64,000 nucleotides of DNA, from positions 1 through 64,000 of the forward strand of contig NZ_JAHVIA010000005.1 in the NCBI RefSeq assembly GCF_019801965.1. The letters run 5' to 3'. Positions 56,224 to 64,000 of the stretch are shown piece by piece. Numbering within the stretch: position 1 is the first letter of the stretch; each line of letters begins with the position of its first letter. Below the pieces are notes generated by a model. It ran no database searches and had not been told where the DNA came from. It saw nothing but the letters and a program-made list of their open reading frames with translations. The position numbers and the translations under genes are program-made. This stretch comes from Salipiger bermudensis. Lineage in GTDB: Bacteria > Pseudomonadota > Alphaproteobacteria > Rhodobacterales > Rhodobacteraceae.

Positions 56224-57306
56224 TCAGTCGCGCAGCACCGCCATGCTGCTCTCGTCCCAGCCGATCCAGACCGGGGCCTCGCCCACCGACTGGCCGGTAT
56301 CGGCGTCGACATAGGCCTTGAGCGTGGCGCCATTGGCCTCCTCGACCATCAGGTCGAGCGCCATGCGGCTGCCGAGGAAGGTCTTGCCGACCACCCTGCC
56401 CTGCACCGCGTTGGCGGTCGCCGGGCGCTCGGCGTGGAAGCCCAGCCGCTCGAGCCGCACCGAGGCGGTGATCGACTCGCCAGCCTGCGGCACGCCACCC
56501 GGGGCGTGGCCGCGGAGCGTCGTGCCGAACCAGTCCATCACCACCGCGTTGCCGTCGGTGCCGCGCAGCTCGCCGGTGAGCAGGTTGGTCTCGCCGATGA
56601 ACTCGGCCACGAAGCGCGAGGCCGGGTGGAAATAGAGCTCTTCCGGCGTGCCGTCCTGCTCGACCTTGCCCTTGTTCATGACAACGATGCGGTCCGACAT
56701 GGTCAGCGCCTCTTCCTGGTCGTGGGTGACGAAGAAGAAGGTCTTGTTGGTGCGGCGCTGAATCGATTTCAGCTCCTGCTGCACCTGACCGCGCAGCTTG
56801 GCGTCGAGCGCGCCCAGCGGCTCGTCGAGCAGCAGGAGCGCCGGGTCTGGCGCCAGCGCGCGGGCCAGCGCCACGCGCTGCCTCTGGCCACCCGAGAGTT
56901 GCGCCGGGTAGCGGTCGCCATAGGCGGTGAGCTCGAGGAAGGACATGATCTCGTCCTGCCGCCTGGCGATCTCGGACTTGCCCATGCCCTTGAGCTCGAG
57001 CCCGAAGCCGATGTTCTGGCGCACTGTCATGTGCGGGAACAGCGCGTAGTCCTGAAACACCATGTTGACGTTGCGCTTCTCCGGCGGACGCTTGGTCACG
57101 TCGTCGCCGCGCAGCAGCACGCGGCCGCTCGAGGGCTGCTCGAAGCCGCCCAGGATGCGCAGCGTGGTGGACTTGCCGCAGCCCGACGGGCCGAGGAAGG
57201 TGACGAACTCACCCTGCGCGATGTCGAGCGTCAGGTTGTCGAGCGCCACGGTGTCGCCGAAGCGCTTGGTCACGCCTTCGAGGCGGACGAGAGGATCAGA
57301 AGACAT
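56224..57306 (-). CDS. Polyamine/opine-type ABC transporter ATPase (PotA-like)
   Basis: 360 residues. Walker A GPSGCGKST near 41, FQDYALFPHMTV (Q-loop), signature LSGGQRQRVALARAL near 138, Walker B LLLLDEPLGALD and switch His in VTHDQEEAL. A C-terminal TOBE domain (about 280-355) is typical of the PotA/PotG group. It powers the two permeases encoded 3 bp and further upstream in the same operon. Substrate class by family: polyamines, opines, or other small cationic compounds; the neighbouring enzymes favour an amine or opine-like compound. Confidence 0.93.
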   Translation of the reverse strand: MSSDPLVRLEGVTKRFGDTVALDNLTLDIAQGEFVTFLGPSGCGKSTTLRILGGFEQPSSGRVLLRGDDVTKRPPEKRNVNMVFQDYALFPHMTVRQNIGFGLELKGMGKSEIARRQDEIMSFLELTAYGDRYPAQLSGGQRQRVALARALAPDPALLLLDEPLGALDAKLRGQVQQELKSIQRRTNKTFFFVTHDQEEALTMSDRIVVMNKGKVEQDGTPEELYFHPASRFVAEFIGETNLLTGELRGTDGNAVVMDWFGTTLRGHAPGGVPQAGESITASVRLERLGFHAERPATANAVQGRVVGKTFLGSRMALDLMVEEANGATLKAYVDADTGQSVGEAPVWIGWDESSMAVLRD

Positions 57307-57309
57307 GGC

Positions 57310-58095
57310 TCAGCTATCCTTGTTCATGCGGCGGGTGAAACGCTCGGCCCAGACGCCGATCACGGCGGTCAGGACAAGCGCCACGGTCGCGATGGCGTTG
57401 ATCTCGGGCGACATGCCCGATTTCAGCTTGGCGAAGATCAGCACCGGCAGGGTCGGCTCGTAGCCGCCGAGGAAGAACGAGCGCACGAAATCGTCGAAGC
57501 TGAGAAGAAGGCAGAAGATGCTCGCGCCCATGATGGCCGGCACGAGATAGGGGAAGGTGATGCGCAGGAAGGCGATCAGCGGGTCGGCGCCGAGGTCGCG
57601 GGCGGCCTCGATCTGGCTCTTCGGCAGGGTCGAGAGCCGCGCCATCACCACCAGCACCACGAAGGGCACGTTGTGCACCGCGTGGCTCCAGACGATGGCG
57701 CCCATGCCCGGCTCGATGCCGAGATAGCGGGCATAGATCCGGAAGGCGATGGCCGAGATGATGCCCGGGATCAGCGCCGGCAGCACGGTCATCCCGAAGA
57801 TCACCGCCCGGCCCCAGAACTTGCGCCCCTCGAGCAGCACCGCGATCCAGGTCCCGACGATCACCGAGATCACCGTCGAGAGCACCGCGATGGCGACCGA
57901 GTAGCCGAAGGCGGCGAGCGTCTCGGTGTCGGCGAAGACGCCAGTGTACCAGTCGAGCGTCCAGGACTTGATCGGGAAGCCGATGAACTTGCTGTCCTTG
58001 AAGCCCATCATCACCATCAGGATCAGCGGCACGAAGACATAGGCCACGAAGGCCCAGTAGACGCAGGAGAGCAGGATGCGGTTGTGACGGGTCAT
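57310..58095 (-). CDS. ABC transporter permease (PotC-like)
   Basis: 261 residues, six helices, with the coupling EAA-type loop AARDLGADPLIAFLRITFP near residue 165. FDDFVRSFFLGG is characteristic of PotC-like permeases. The start at 58095 has GGGAG upstream and overlaps the preceding permease stop (ATGA); longer frames extend into that gene. It pairs with the other permease to form the channel. Confidence 0.93.
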   Translation of the reverse strand: MTRHNRILLSCVYWAFVAYVFVPLILMVMMGFKDSKFIGFPIKSWTLDWYTGVFADTETLAAFGYSVAIAVLSTVISVIVGTWIAVLLEGRKFWGRAVIFGMTVLPALIPGIISAIAFRIYARYLGIEPGMGAIVWSHAVHNVPFVVLVVMARLSTLPKSQIEAARDLGADPLIAFLRITFPYLVPAIMGASIFCLLLSFDDFVRSFFLGGYEPTLPVLIFAKLKSGMSPEINAIATVALVLTAVIGVWAERFTRRMNKDS

Positions 58096-59078
58096 TTGGT
58101 GTCTCCCTTGCGCAGGGCGTTCATCAGCCGCTGGAACGCGGCGGTGATGAGCAGCGCCGCGAGGAACATGATGACGGCGAAGGCCGCGCCCGTGGGCCAC
58201 TGGTCACCGGCGACGTGGAAGAAGCCCGCGATGGTCTCGGCAAAGACGGTGGTCGAGGGCCCGCCCAGCAGCACCGGGGTGGCGTAAAAGCCGGTCGAAA
58301 TCAGGAACACGAGCGTGCAGCCCGAAGAGATCCCCTCGAGGGTCATCGGCAGGGTGATGCGGCGGAACCGCGTCCAGGCGCCCGCGCCGAGATCGGCGGC
58401 GGCCTCGTTCATCGACTTGGGCAGCTTCTCGAGCGCCGAGTAGAGCGGCAGCAGCATGTAGAGGGCGGTCAGGTAGACGATGCCCACCCCCATGGAAAAG
58501 CTCGTGTACATGAACGGGATCGGCCGGTCGATCAGGCCGAAGAAACGCAGCACCATGTTCACCGCGCCGGTATTGCCGAGCAGGATCATGATGGCATAGG
58601 TCCGCACGATCTCGCCGACCCAGAACGGGATCAGCAGCAGCAGGAGCAGCAGCATCCGGTTCTTCGGGCTGACGTGGCGGGCCAGGAAATAGGCCACCGG
58701 GTAGGTGATGATCAGGGTGCAGAAGGTAAATACCCCGGCAAAGATCAGCGTCCGGAAGAACGGCATCCAGAAGATGCTGTCGCCGAAGAAGCTGAGGTAG
58801 TTGTCGAAGGTGAAATGCTGCTCGACGCCGGGCGCGACCGGGTAGGCATCGGTCAGCGACACGCGCAGCATCTGCAGCATCGGCCCGAGGTGCTGGGTCA
58901 GCACCCACAGGATCGGGAACACGGCGAGGATGAGGAACTGGCGGCGCGGCGAGGCGGTGGCGAAGGTTGCAAGCCACTGGTACGGCGCCCAGCTCGACAG
59001 GCGTCCCCAGAAGGTGCGGTCGGAGGCGCTCTCCGCGACGGCCCCGCGTTCTTCGCGCGCGGATGCGTCATAGGTCAT
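58092..59078 (-). CDS. ABC transporter permease (PotB-like)
   Basis: 328 residues: a hydrophilic N-terminus of about 45 residues, a first helix, then six more helices with loop NEAAADLGAGAWTRFRRITLP near residue 225 (EAA motif). WVGEIVRTYA is a PotB signature. AAGGAAG lies ahead of ATG 59078; upstream in-frame starts lack a site. The gene ends with a 4-bp overlap to the PotC-like gene. Confidence 0.93.
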   Translation of the reverse strand: MTYDASAREERGAVAESASDRTFWGRLSSWAPYQWLATFATASPRRQFLILAVFPILWVLTQHLGPMLQMLRVSLTDAYPVAPGVEQHFTFDNYLSFFGDSIFWMPFFRTLIFAGVFTFCTLIITYPVAYFLARHVSPKNRMLLLLLLLIPFWVGEIVRTYAIMILLGNTGAVNMVLRFFGLIDRPIPFMYTSFSMGVGIVYLTALYMLLPLYSALEKLPKSMNEAAADLGAGAWTRFRRITLPMTLEGISSGCTLVFLISTGFYATPVLLGGPSTTVFAETIAGFFHVAGDQWPTGAAFAVIMFLAALLITAAFQRLMNALRKGDTK

Positions 59079-59121
59079 TGGGTCTTCCTTTCGAGAGGAA
59101 CGACGGCGGGTCGTGTGAGGG

Positions 59122-59157
59122 GCCCGCCCGCCGGGCGCTCTGGCGCGGCGGACGGGC
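59122..59157 (-). terminator. Stem-loop between binding-protein and permease genes
   Basis: GCCCGCCCGCCG (59122-59133) pairs with CGGCGGACGGGC (59146-59157), one wobble, 12-nt loop, no T-run. Lying after the binding-protein gene, it probably stabilises that part of the mRNA and reduces permease expression, like the stem-loop in the TAXI operon at 9284-9310. Confidence 0.6.
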
Positions 59158-59176
59158 AATCAGGCGCGGCGCGCGT

Positions 59177-60283
59177 TTACGCGGCCTTGATGGCTTCCAC
59201 GGCCGGATCGACGAGGCCGTATTTCATCTCGTTCGCCTCGGCGCGGAAGAACTGCAGATTGGCGAGCTGCTCGTCCGGGAAGGAGGTCGATTTCTTCTCG
59301 AGGTCGGTCAGGTAGTTCGACGCGTCCTTGTAGGTCGAGATGAAGCCCGAGGCCTTGGTCATCGCGGCACCGATCTCGGGCGACGCGAGGATCGCGTTGA
59401 GGAAGGTGTAGGCGTTGTCCGGGTTCGGGCAGTTCTTGGCGATGTTGTAGGTGTAGACGAAGCCGTAGGAGCCTTCCTTCGGGATCGACATGCCAAGCGG
59501 GAAGCCGTCATTGATCAGGGCCGCCGCCGGGCCGTTCCACGAATGGCCGATGACGATGTCCTGGTTGACCATCATCTGCTGGAACTCGGCGCCGCCGTCA
59601 TAGTACTTGCGCACCAGCGGCTTCTTCTCAATCAGGAACTGCTTGGCTTCCTCGACGATCGCCGCGGCCTTCTCGGGGTCGTCCATGTAGGCGACCATGT
59701 TGCCGTCATAGCCCATCTTCAGCATGATGATCGACATCATGTCCTGGATGATATAGGCGGTCTGGCCCGAGTATTTCTCGCTGAAGAGCGTGTCCCAGGT
59801 CTCGGCCTCTTCCGGCGAGACGTAGTCGGTGTTGTAGGCCAGAACCTCCATGCCCGACAGGATCGGGGCGCCCCACTTCTCGCCGTTGATCGTCGACCAG
59901 TCGGATTCCGAGAAGGTCGGGTTGATGTTGCCCCAGTTGCTCAGACGGTCGGTGTCGAGCGGCGCAAGCAGGTCGCTGTCGATGAACTGCAGGAAGCGGT
60001 GGCCGGCCACGGTCATGATGTCCACAGACGGGTTCGGCGCCTCGGCAGCCAGCAGGTTGAACTGCTTGCCCTGGTCGTCGACGAGGCGGACGTTGACCTT
60101 GATGCCGGTCTCGGCCTCGAACTGCTCCTTGAACGCTTCCGGGACGAAATCGTTATAGGTCCAGATGTTGACCTCGCCGCCCTGCGCGTGGGCACGGCGC
60201 AGGTAGGCGGGGCTGGCAAGCGCGGCGCCGGTCATGGCCGCGGTGTTGAGGAATTTCCGGCGGTTGAGAATGAGCTTTGTCAT
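59177..60283 (-). CDS. ABC transporter substrate-binding protein (PotD-like), Tat-exported
   Basis: 368 residues. The N-terminus LNRRKFLNTAAMTGAALA holds a twin-arginine motif (RRKFL) and signal peptide, with likely cleavage near AHA (residue 33). WTYNDFVPEAFKEQFEAETG shows the start of the PotD/extracellular solute-binding fold. Ribosome site AGGGAG. It binds the imported compound in the periplasm. Polyamine-binding proteins of this family use acidic and aromatic residues in the cleft; the ligand cannot be deduced. It follows the enzyme genes by 41 bp. Confidence 0.92.
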   Translation of the reverse strand: MTKLILNRRKFLNTAAMTGAALASPAYLRRAHAQGGEVNIWTYNDFVPEAFKEQFEAETGIKVNVRLVDDQGKQFNLLAAEAPNPSVDIMTVAGHRFLQFIDSDLLAPLDTDRLSNWGNINPTFSESDWSTINGEKWGAPILSGMEVLAYNTDYVSPEEAETWDTLFSEKYSGQTAYIIQDMMSIIMLKMGYDGNMVAYMDDPEKAAAIVEEAKQFLIEKKPLVRKYYDGGAEFQQMMVNQDIVIGHSWNGPAAALINDGFPLGMSIPKEGSYGFVYTYNIAKNCPNPDNAYTFLNAILASPEIGAAMTKASGFISTYKDASNYLTDLEKKSTSFPDEQLANLQFFRAEANEMKYGLVDPAVEAIKAA

Positions 60284-60324
60284 GGTCGTCTCCCTGAGGG
60301 TTGGTATCCGTATCGTTTTTATGG

Positions 60325-61425
60325 TCAGGACGCCGGTTCCGGCGTCTTCCGCAGAAGGCCGGTACGGGCGGCCTGCCGCAGATCGTCGAGGCTGTAGCCG
60401 TCAAGCTCCAGCGCGTTGAGCAATTCGTTCTCGGCGGCGAAATCGCGGCCATACATGGCCGAGAAGATCTTGATCCCCGCCTCGTGCAGCTCGGCGGGTT
60501 TGCCCACCAGCCGGCCCAGAACGGCCGTGAGCTGCAGGCCGTAGGGCACGTCTTCGGTGACATAGCGGCTGTCGGCCGTCGCAGGCCCGGTGCCGCCATT
60601 GCCCTGCGCGTGCATCTGCTGGTTCATCTCCGAGATCGTCGAGATCGGCACGTGGAAGCTCTGGCTGAAATGCTCGAAGATGGTCTTGGTCTGCAGCCCC
60701 AGCGCCGCCACGATCTCGAGCCGCTCGGCATCCAGCGCCTCGAGCAGCGCGCCCACCTTGGGCGTGACATTCTGGCCCTGGCTCCAGCTCTCGCCGCGCT
60801 CCATGCGGGTGATGTTGCCAAGCGCGATGCCCAAGTGGTTCTGCGGGTTGAGGTTCGATAGCGAGATCGCCAGCAGCCCGTCGCGCGGCACGAAGACATC
60901 GCCGAAGAGCCGGGTGCAGACCGCCAGCGCGCAATCCGAACGGGTCTCGGGCACGGTGCAGAGATCGACCTTCTTGCGGACGGTGTTGACCTTGACGCTC
61001 GCCCCCTCGCCGCGCCGCCCGGTCACCACGGTGGTGCCCCAGGCGGTGATCGCCGCATCAACGCCGCGCTCGGCGAGTTTCTGCATCAGGTAGACCGCGC
61101 CCAGCGAGGCGTGGCTGCTGATGATGACGTGCTGACCATCGCGGATATGCGGCGCCAGCGCGTCGAACACAGCCTTGTGGCCATAACCCGGCAGCGCGAT
61201 CAGGATGGCGTCGTTCTGCTCTGCCAGCTCCTGCGCCGATCCGGCGATGCGCGGGGCAAACACCGTCTCGACGGCCCCGCTGGCCTCGAGCGGGCCGTCC
61301 TCGAGCGCCTTGGTGGACGCGCCCGAGGGCGACCACAGCATCGGCTCGTGGCCGTTCTGGTGCAGCAGCGCGGCGCTGCCGAAGGCGATGGAGCCGGCGC
61401 CGGCGATCCCGACCTTGGAGCTCAT
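60325..61425 (-). CDS. NAD(P)-dependent octopine/nopaline dehydrogenase-family enzyme
   Basis: 366 residues. Rossmann motif GAGSIAFGSAAL near residue 9, then a C-terminal helical domain (about 180-330) with NPQNHLGIALGNITRMERGE (pieces NPQNHLG, GNITRMERG), which matches the octopine/nopaline dehydrogenase domain whose His is catalytic. The family catalyses the reversible reduction of a 2-oxo acid with an amine (opine synthesis or breakdown). The start overlaps the preceding gene (4 bp). Together with the importer, it suggests the operon breaks down an opine- or N-alkyl amino acid-like compound. Confidence 0.9.
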   Translation of the reverse strand: MSSKVGIAGAGSIAFGSAALLHQNGHEPMLWSPSGASTKALEDGPLEASGAVETVFAPRIAGSAQELAEQNDAILIALPGYGHKAVFDALAPHIRDGQHVIISSHASLGAVYLMQKLAERGVDAAITAWGTTVVTGRRGEGASVKVNTVRKKVDLCTVPETRSDCALAVCTRLFGDVFVPRDGLLAISLSNLNPQNHLGIALGNITRMERGESWSQGQNVTPKVGALLEALDAERLEIVAALGLQTKTIFEHFSQSFHVPISTISEMNQQMHAQGNGGTGPATADSRYVTEDVPYGLQLTAVLGRLVGKPAELHEAGIKIFSAMYGRDFAAENELLNALELDGYSLDDLRQAARTGLLRKTPEPAS

Positions 61426-62009
61426 GCCGGCACCTCCTCGCGCACCGGATCGCCCAGCACGTGCATCAGCCGGTTGGCCCAGCCGAAGAGCGCGGTCGAC
61501 AGGATCAGGTCGAGGATCTCCTCGTCGTTGAGGCCGGCCTCGCGCAGCGTGGCCATGTCGGCCTCATCGGCCGCGACCGGGCTTTCCGAGAGCTTGCGCG
61601 CGAAGTCGAAAATCGCGCGATTGCGTGGGCTTAGATCCGCCTTCTCACCCTTCGCGAAAAGCTCGTCGGTAACGCTCGTGTCCTTCTCGAGCTTGGCGTG
61701 ACGGTCGGCATGGACGGCGGCGCAATAGATGCAGCGGTTGACCATGCTGGCGCCGATCGCCCCGAGCTCACGCTCGGCGCGCGACATGCCGCCCGGGTCG
61801 TACATGATCGCGTTGAACAGCGGCGAGCGCACCTTGAGGCTCTCCACGTCATGCGCCAGCGTCAGCACATAGGCCGAGACCTTGGTGTTCGACGGCGTCA
61901 CCGAGAGCGCGTCGAGCTGCTCCTCGGTGGCCTCCTGCAGGTCGACCGGCGTCACGCGCGGCTGCCATTGCGGGACGGTGCGGGTGAACTTGTGAACGAT
62001 GCGGCTCAT
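61422..62009 (-). CDS. AhpD/CMD-fold peroxidase-related protein
   Basis: 195 residues of the carboxymuconolactone-decarboxylase fold. The AhpD-type redox motif is CIYCAAVHADRH near residue 92 (CxxC followed by His), so thiol-based peroxidase activity is possible. It looks like the Avi_7169-type peroxidase-related subgroup as I recall it. The ATGA overlaps on both sides show tight coupling with the octopine-type and CMD genes. It may remove peroxide formed by the flavin monooxygenase. Confidence 0.85.
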   Translation of the reverse strand: MSRIVHKFTRTVPQWQPRVTPVDLQEATEEQLDALSVTPSNTKVSAYVLTLAHDVESLKVRSPLFNAIMYDPGGMSRAERELGAIGASMVNRCIYCAAVHADRHAKLEKDTSVTDELFAKGEKADLSPRNRAIFDFARKLSESPVAADEADMATLREAGLNDEEILDLILSTALFGWANRLMHVLGDPVREEVPA

Positions 62010-62488
62010 GCGGCGGCCCCTTTCATCAGGCGCAGCCCGGCGACCACGCGCAGCTGGTAGGCCACGAAGGCCACCAGCTCGCAGAGGCGCACGATATCGG
62101 CGTCATCGACGCCCGCGGCCTGCAGCTTGGAGATGTCTTCGGCGAGGATATCACGGGTGTGGTTCGCCGCCTTGTCGGCGAAGGCCACCACATGCGCGAG
62201 ACCCTCTTCCTCGCCGTCCTGCGAGGGATCGGCCAGACCGGCCATGTCGCCCGCGCCCGCGAGGTAGCGCTCGGCGAGATCGTTCTCGCCCGCCTCGTTG
62301 GCGATCCGCGCCGCCAGCGCCGCGCGCAGCGCGTGCGGGAAAGCGCCCGCATCCTTCGGCGTCAGGACGGCGTCCTCGGCGGCCTGCGTGGCCTCGATGA
62401 TGTTGGCGCGGGTCTCTGCCGCAGCGCCCGGGGCGCTGCCCGCGGTGATGCCCGCGGCGCTCAGTGTCGTGGTGTCGAAGATGGTCAT
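62006..62488 (-). CDS. CMD-domain protein without the CxxC pair
   Basis: 160 residues, starting MTIFDTTTLSAAGI with a ribosome site inside the preceding gene. It keeps the helical CMD-like pattern (FPHALRAALAARIANEAG, LCELVAFVAYQLRVVAGL in pieces) but has only one cysteine (VRLCELV). It fits the Avi_7170-type partner of the AhpD-like gene that follows. The two are probably a paired unit; the cysteine-poor member may be structural. Confidence 0.8.
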   Translation of the reverse strand: MTIFDTTTLSAAGITAGSAPGAAAETRANIIEATQAAEDAVLTPKDAGAFPHALRAALAARIANEAGENDLAERYLAGAGDMAGLADPSQDGEEEGLAHVVAFADKAANHTRDILAEDISKLQAAGVDDADIVRLCELVAFVAYQLRVVAGLRLMKGAAA

Positions 62489-63948
62489 GCCACCTGCCCT
62501 TCCTTTGCCGGTGTCAGTTCGCTCGGCTGCCATTCGCTGCCGTCGAGCTCAGGCGTTTCATAGTCCAGCATCGCCTGCCAGTGGGTTTCCAGATCCTCGG
62601 CATAGAGCGTGGCCGCCATGGCCTTGGCCAGCCAGGCCGCGCCCTCCGAGACGCCGGGGATGTCGCCGCTCACCTTGCCGAGGCTGGCGGAGGCCCCGTA
62701 GTTGAAGCAATAGACCTTGCTGAGCCACGGCACCTCGCCCGGCACCTTCTCGCGGAAGGTGAAATCGGGGTTGAGATAGGGGAAGCGGCCGAGATCGGCC
62801 TGCTTCTCGTCCTCGGGCGGGGTGTAGACGTCTTCCCAGAGCAGGATCTTGCCCGCCACCTCGCCAAACTCGGTGCGCGCCATCGGGTCGATGGTGAAGC
62901 CGGTGCCGAGGATGACGAAGTCGGCAACGTAGGAGGTGCCGTCGGCAAACATCACCTCGACCTCGTCGCCGCGCTCCTCGATGCGGGTGGTGGCCTTGCC
63001 GAAGTGGAAATAAGCGTTCGGATGGCGGCTCACCCGCAGGGTCGAGCCATGCGGCGGCGGCGTCTGGGTGGTGAAGCTGTATTGCATGAAGCGCCAGCGC
63101 CATTCGTCGGGCAGTTCGGAGAAGCCGGCGGTGAAGCCGTAGCTGCCGATGCCCATCATCTTGTTGATCGTCGGCATCTCCTTGCGCCGGATCAGGTGGC
63201 GGACCTCGCCCGCGCCGTGCTCGAGCGCCTCGGCGGCGTTGTCGACCGCCGACGCGCCAACGCCGATCACCGCCACGCGCTTGCCCTTGAGGGCGTCGAA
63301 ATCGATCTCGTCGGCGCTGTGCGCCCAGAAGCGGCGCGGCAGATCCTTGATGAAGCCCGGGATGTTGGGCCCGCCGGTGCCGTCACGGCCCGTGGCAAAG
63401 ACCAGCTTGCGGGTCAGGATCGTGCCCTCCGCCGCGCCCGACACGGTGAGCCGCAGCAGATCGCCCTCGGGCTCGACCTTGTCGACCGAGACGCCGTTTT
63501 CCACCGGCACGTTCAGTGCCTTGCGATACCAGCGCAGGTACTCCATCCACATCGGCCGCGGGATCTTGTCCATCGCCTCCCAGGCCTCGCGGCCGTGCTG
63601 GGCGCGATACCACGCCTGGAAGGTCAGCGCGCCGTGGCCGAAAGCCGGGCCGGTCAGCGTCTTGGGCGAGCGCAGTGTCTCCATGCGGGCATAGTTGAGC
63701 CACGGCCCCTCGAGCCCCGCCGGGTTGCGGTCGAGCACGCGGATGTTCTGCACGCCGCCGGTGGTCAGGCCGAGCCAGGCCACCATGCCGCACATGCCGC
63801 CGCCGATGATCACGACATCGCTCACGCCCTCCTGCGCCGGCACCCAGTCCTTGCCGGGGTAACACAGGAATTCGAGATCCTCGCGGAGACGGGCTTCCAG
63901 CACATCCAGGCCCTGAGCGTCGATCGGAGAGCGGTCATTCGTTTGCAT
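62485..63948 (-). CDS. FAD/NAD(P)H-dependent monooxygenase
   Basis: 487 residues from ATG 63948, which has AGGA 8 bp upstream; an ATG 9 bp further up overlaps that site and is less likely. FAD motif IIGGGMCGM near 48-55 and NAD(P) motif VIGVGASAVDNAAEAL near 228 are the two Rossmann loops of class B flavin monooxygenases, and ILGTGF(T) is the late ATG-like motif. The FxGxxxHxxxW fingerprint is only partly preserved (LPRRFWAHSAD). It would insert oxygen into an amine or carbonyl substrate. It is the first gene of the eight-gene operon. Its regulator is outside the window. Confidence 0.88.
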   Translation of the reverse strand: MQTNDRSPIDAQGLDVLEARLREDLEFLCYPGKDWVPAQEGVSDVVIIGGGMCGMVAWLGLTTGGVQNIRVLDRNPAGLEGPWLNYARMETLRSPKTLTGPAFGHGALTFQAWYRAQHGREAWEAMDKIPRPMWMEYLRWYRKALNVPVENGVSVDKVEPEGDLLRLTVSGAAEGTILTRKLVFATGRDGTGGPNIPGFIKDLPRRFWAHSADEIDFDALKGKRVAVIGVGASAVDNAAEALEHGAGEVRHLIRRKEMPTINKMMGIGSYGFTAGFSELPDEWRWRFMQYSFTTQTPPPHGSTLRVSRHPNAYFHFGKATTRIEERGDEVEVMFADGTSYVADFVILGTGFTIDPMARTEFGEVAGKILLWEDVYTPPEDEKQADLGRFPYLNPDFTFREKVPGEVPWLSKVYCFNYGASASLGKVSGDIPGVSEGAAWLAKAMAATLYAEDLETHWQAMLDYETPELDGSEWQPSELTPAKEGQVA

Positions 63949-64000
63949 ACGAATCATCCTAGTAGAAAAAGGTGTTTCGGTTCAGCATCAATTCGGCGTT
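63949..64000 (-). promoter_or_regulatory. Leader and probable promoter end of the eight-gene operon
   Basis: The last 52 bases hold the AGGA ribosome site and an A/T-rich stretch (TTTTTCTACTAGG on the minus strand), with TTGATG about 17 bp further up as a weak -35. The promoter and any regulator sites may extend beyond the window. Confidence 0.35.

Overview
The window is a contiguous piece of a GC-rich alphaproteobacterial chromosome, most likely a Rhodobacteraceae/Roseobacteraceae member (Salipiger-like roseobacters would fit). The evidence is strong GC bias at third codon positions, a suf operon headed by an iscR without the usual cysteine triad, an Irr-type iron box, FnrL-type boxes at the cyd genes, the abundance of TRAP transporters and RTX/Hint proteins, and a terminator repeat that I recall as common in this family. 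I see no rRNA, no CRISPR array, no intact insertion sequence and no phage. Almost all genes look intact.

Layout. 1-6.8 kb: an acetate-use module on the plus strand: the tail of acs, a second-type adenylate kinase, a small symporter subunit (DUF4212), an ActP-like sodium:solute symporter, then, after a double terminator, a cNMP/CBS/DUF294 signalling protein, a small membrane protein and a membrane-anchored DEDDh exonuclease. 6.9-12.5 kb: a class III aminotransferase divergent from a TAXI-type TRAP transporter (binding protein, fused permease, universal stress protein). 12.5-14.1 kb: an XRE-cupin regulator divergent from a GNAT acetyltransferase and a YdcZ-like transporter, with a perfect 16-bp palindrome between them. 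14.1-21.1 kb: the complete cytochrome bd locus cydD-C-A-B-X on the minus strand, including a 45-residue CydX, divergent from an NsrR-like Rrf2 regulator; FNR-type boxes and repeated Rrf2-type half-sites lie at both promoters. 21.4-25.5 kb: an RTX/Hint secreted protein, an MFS transporter and tRNA-Arg(CCG). 25.6-35.7 kb: an O-methyltransferase and the iron-sulfur assembly locus iscR, cysteine desulfurase, sufB, three accessory genes, sufC, sufD, two Yip1 proteins and sufS.

35.9-50.7 kb holds housekeeping genes: an alpha/beta hydrolase, an HD-domain hydrolase, lpd, a DUF924 protein, an MFS transporter, queA and tgt (two steps of queuosine tRNA modification), a large AsmA-like envelope protein, a Bcp peroxiredoxin, a DUF455 protein, and an M23 peptidase overlapping a bactofilin. 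50.9-55.9 kb: a small secreted protein, two tandem family-2-like glycosyltransferases and an RhlE-like RNA helicase whose start codon abuts a hairpin. 56.2-63.9 kb: a tightly packed eight-gene minus-strand operon joining a flavin monooxygenase, two AhpD/CMD-fold proteins and an octopine-dehydrogenase-like enzyme to a polyamine-type ABC importer. This operon is the best candidate for an undescribed catabolic system. Between the helicase and this operon lies a long imperfect palindrome of about 140-165 bp that no gene explains.

Start codons were chosen by Shine-Dalgarno position and family length; several differ from the longest possible reading frame. All functions are read from sequence motifs and recalled family knowledge; no database search was run.
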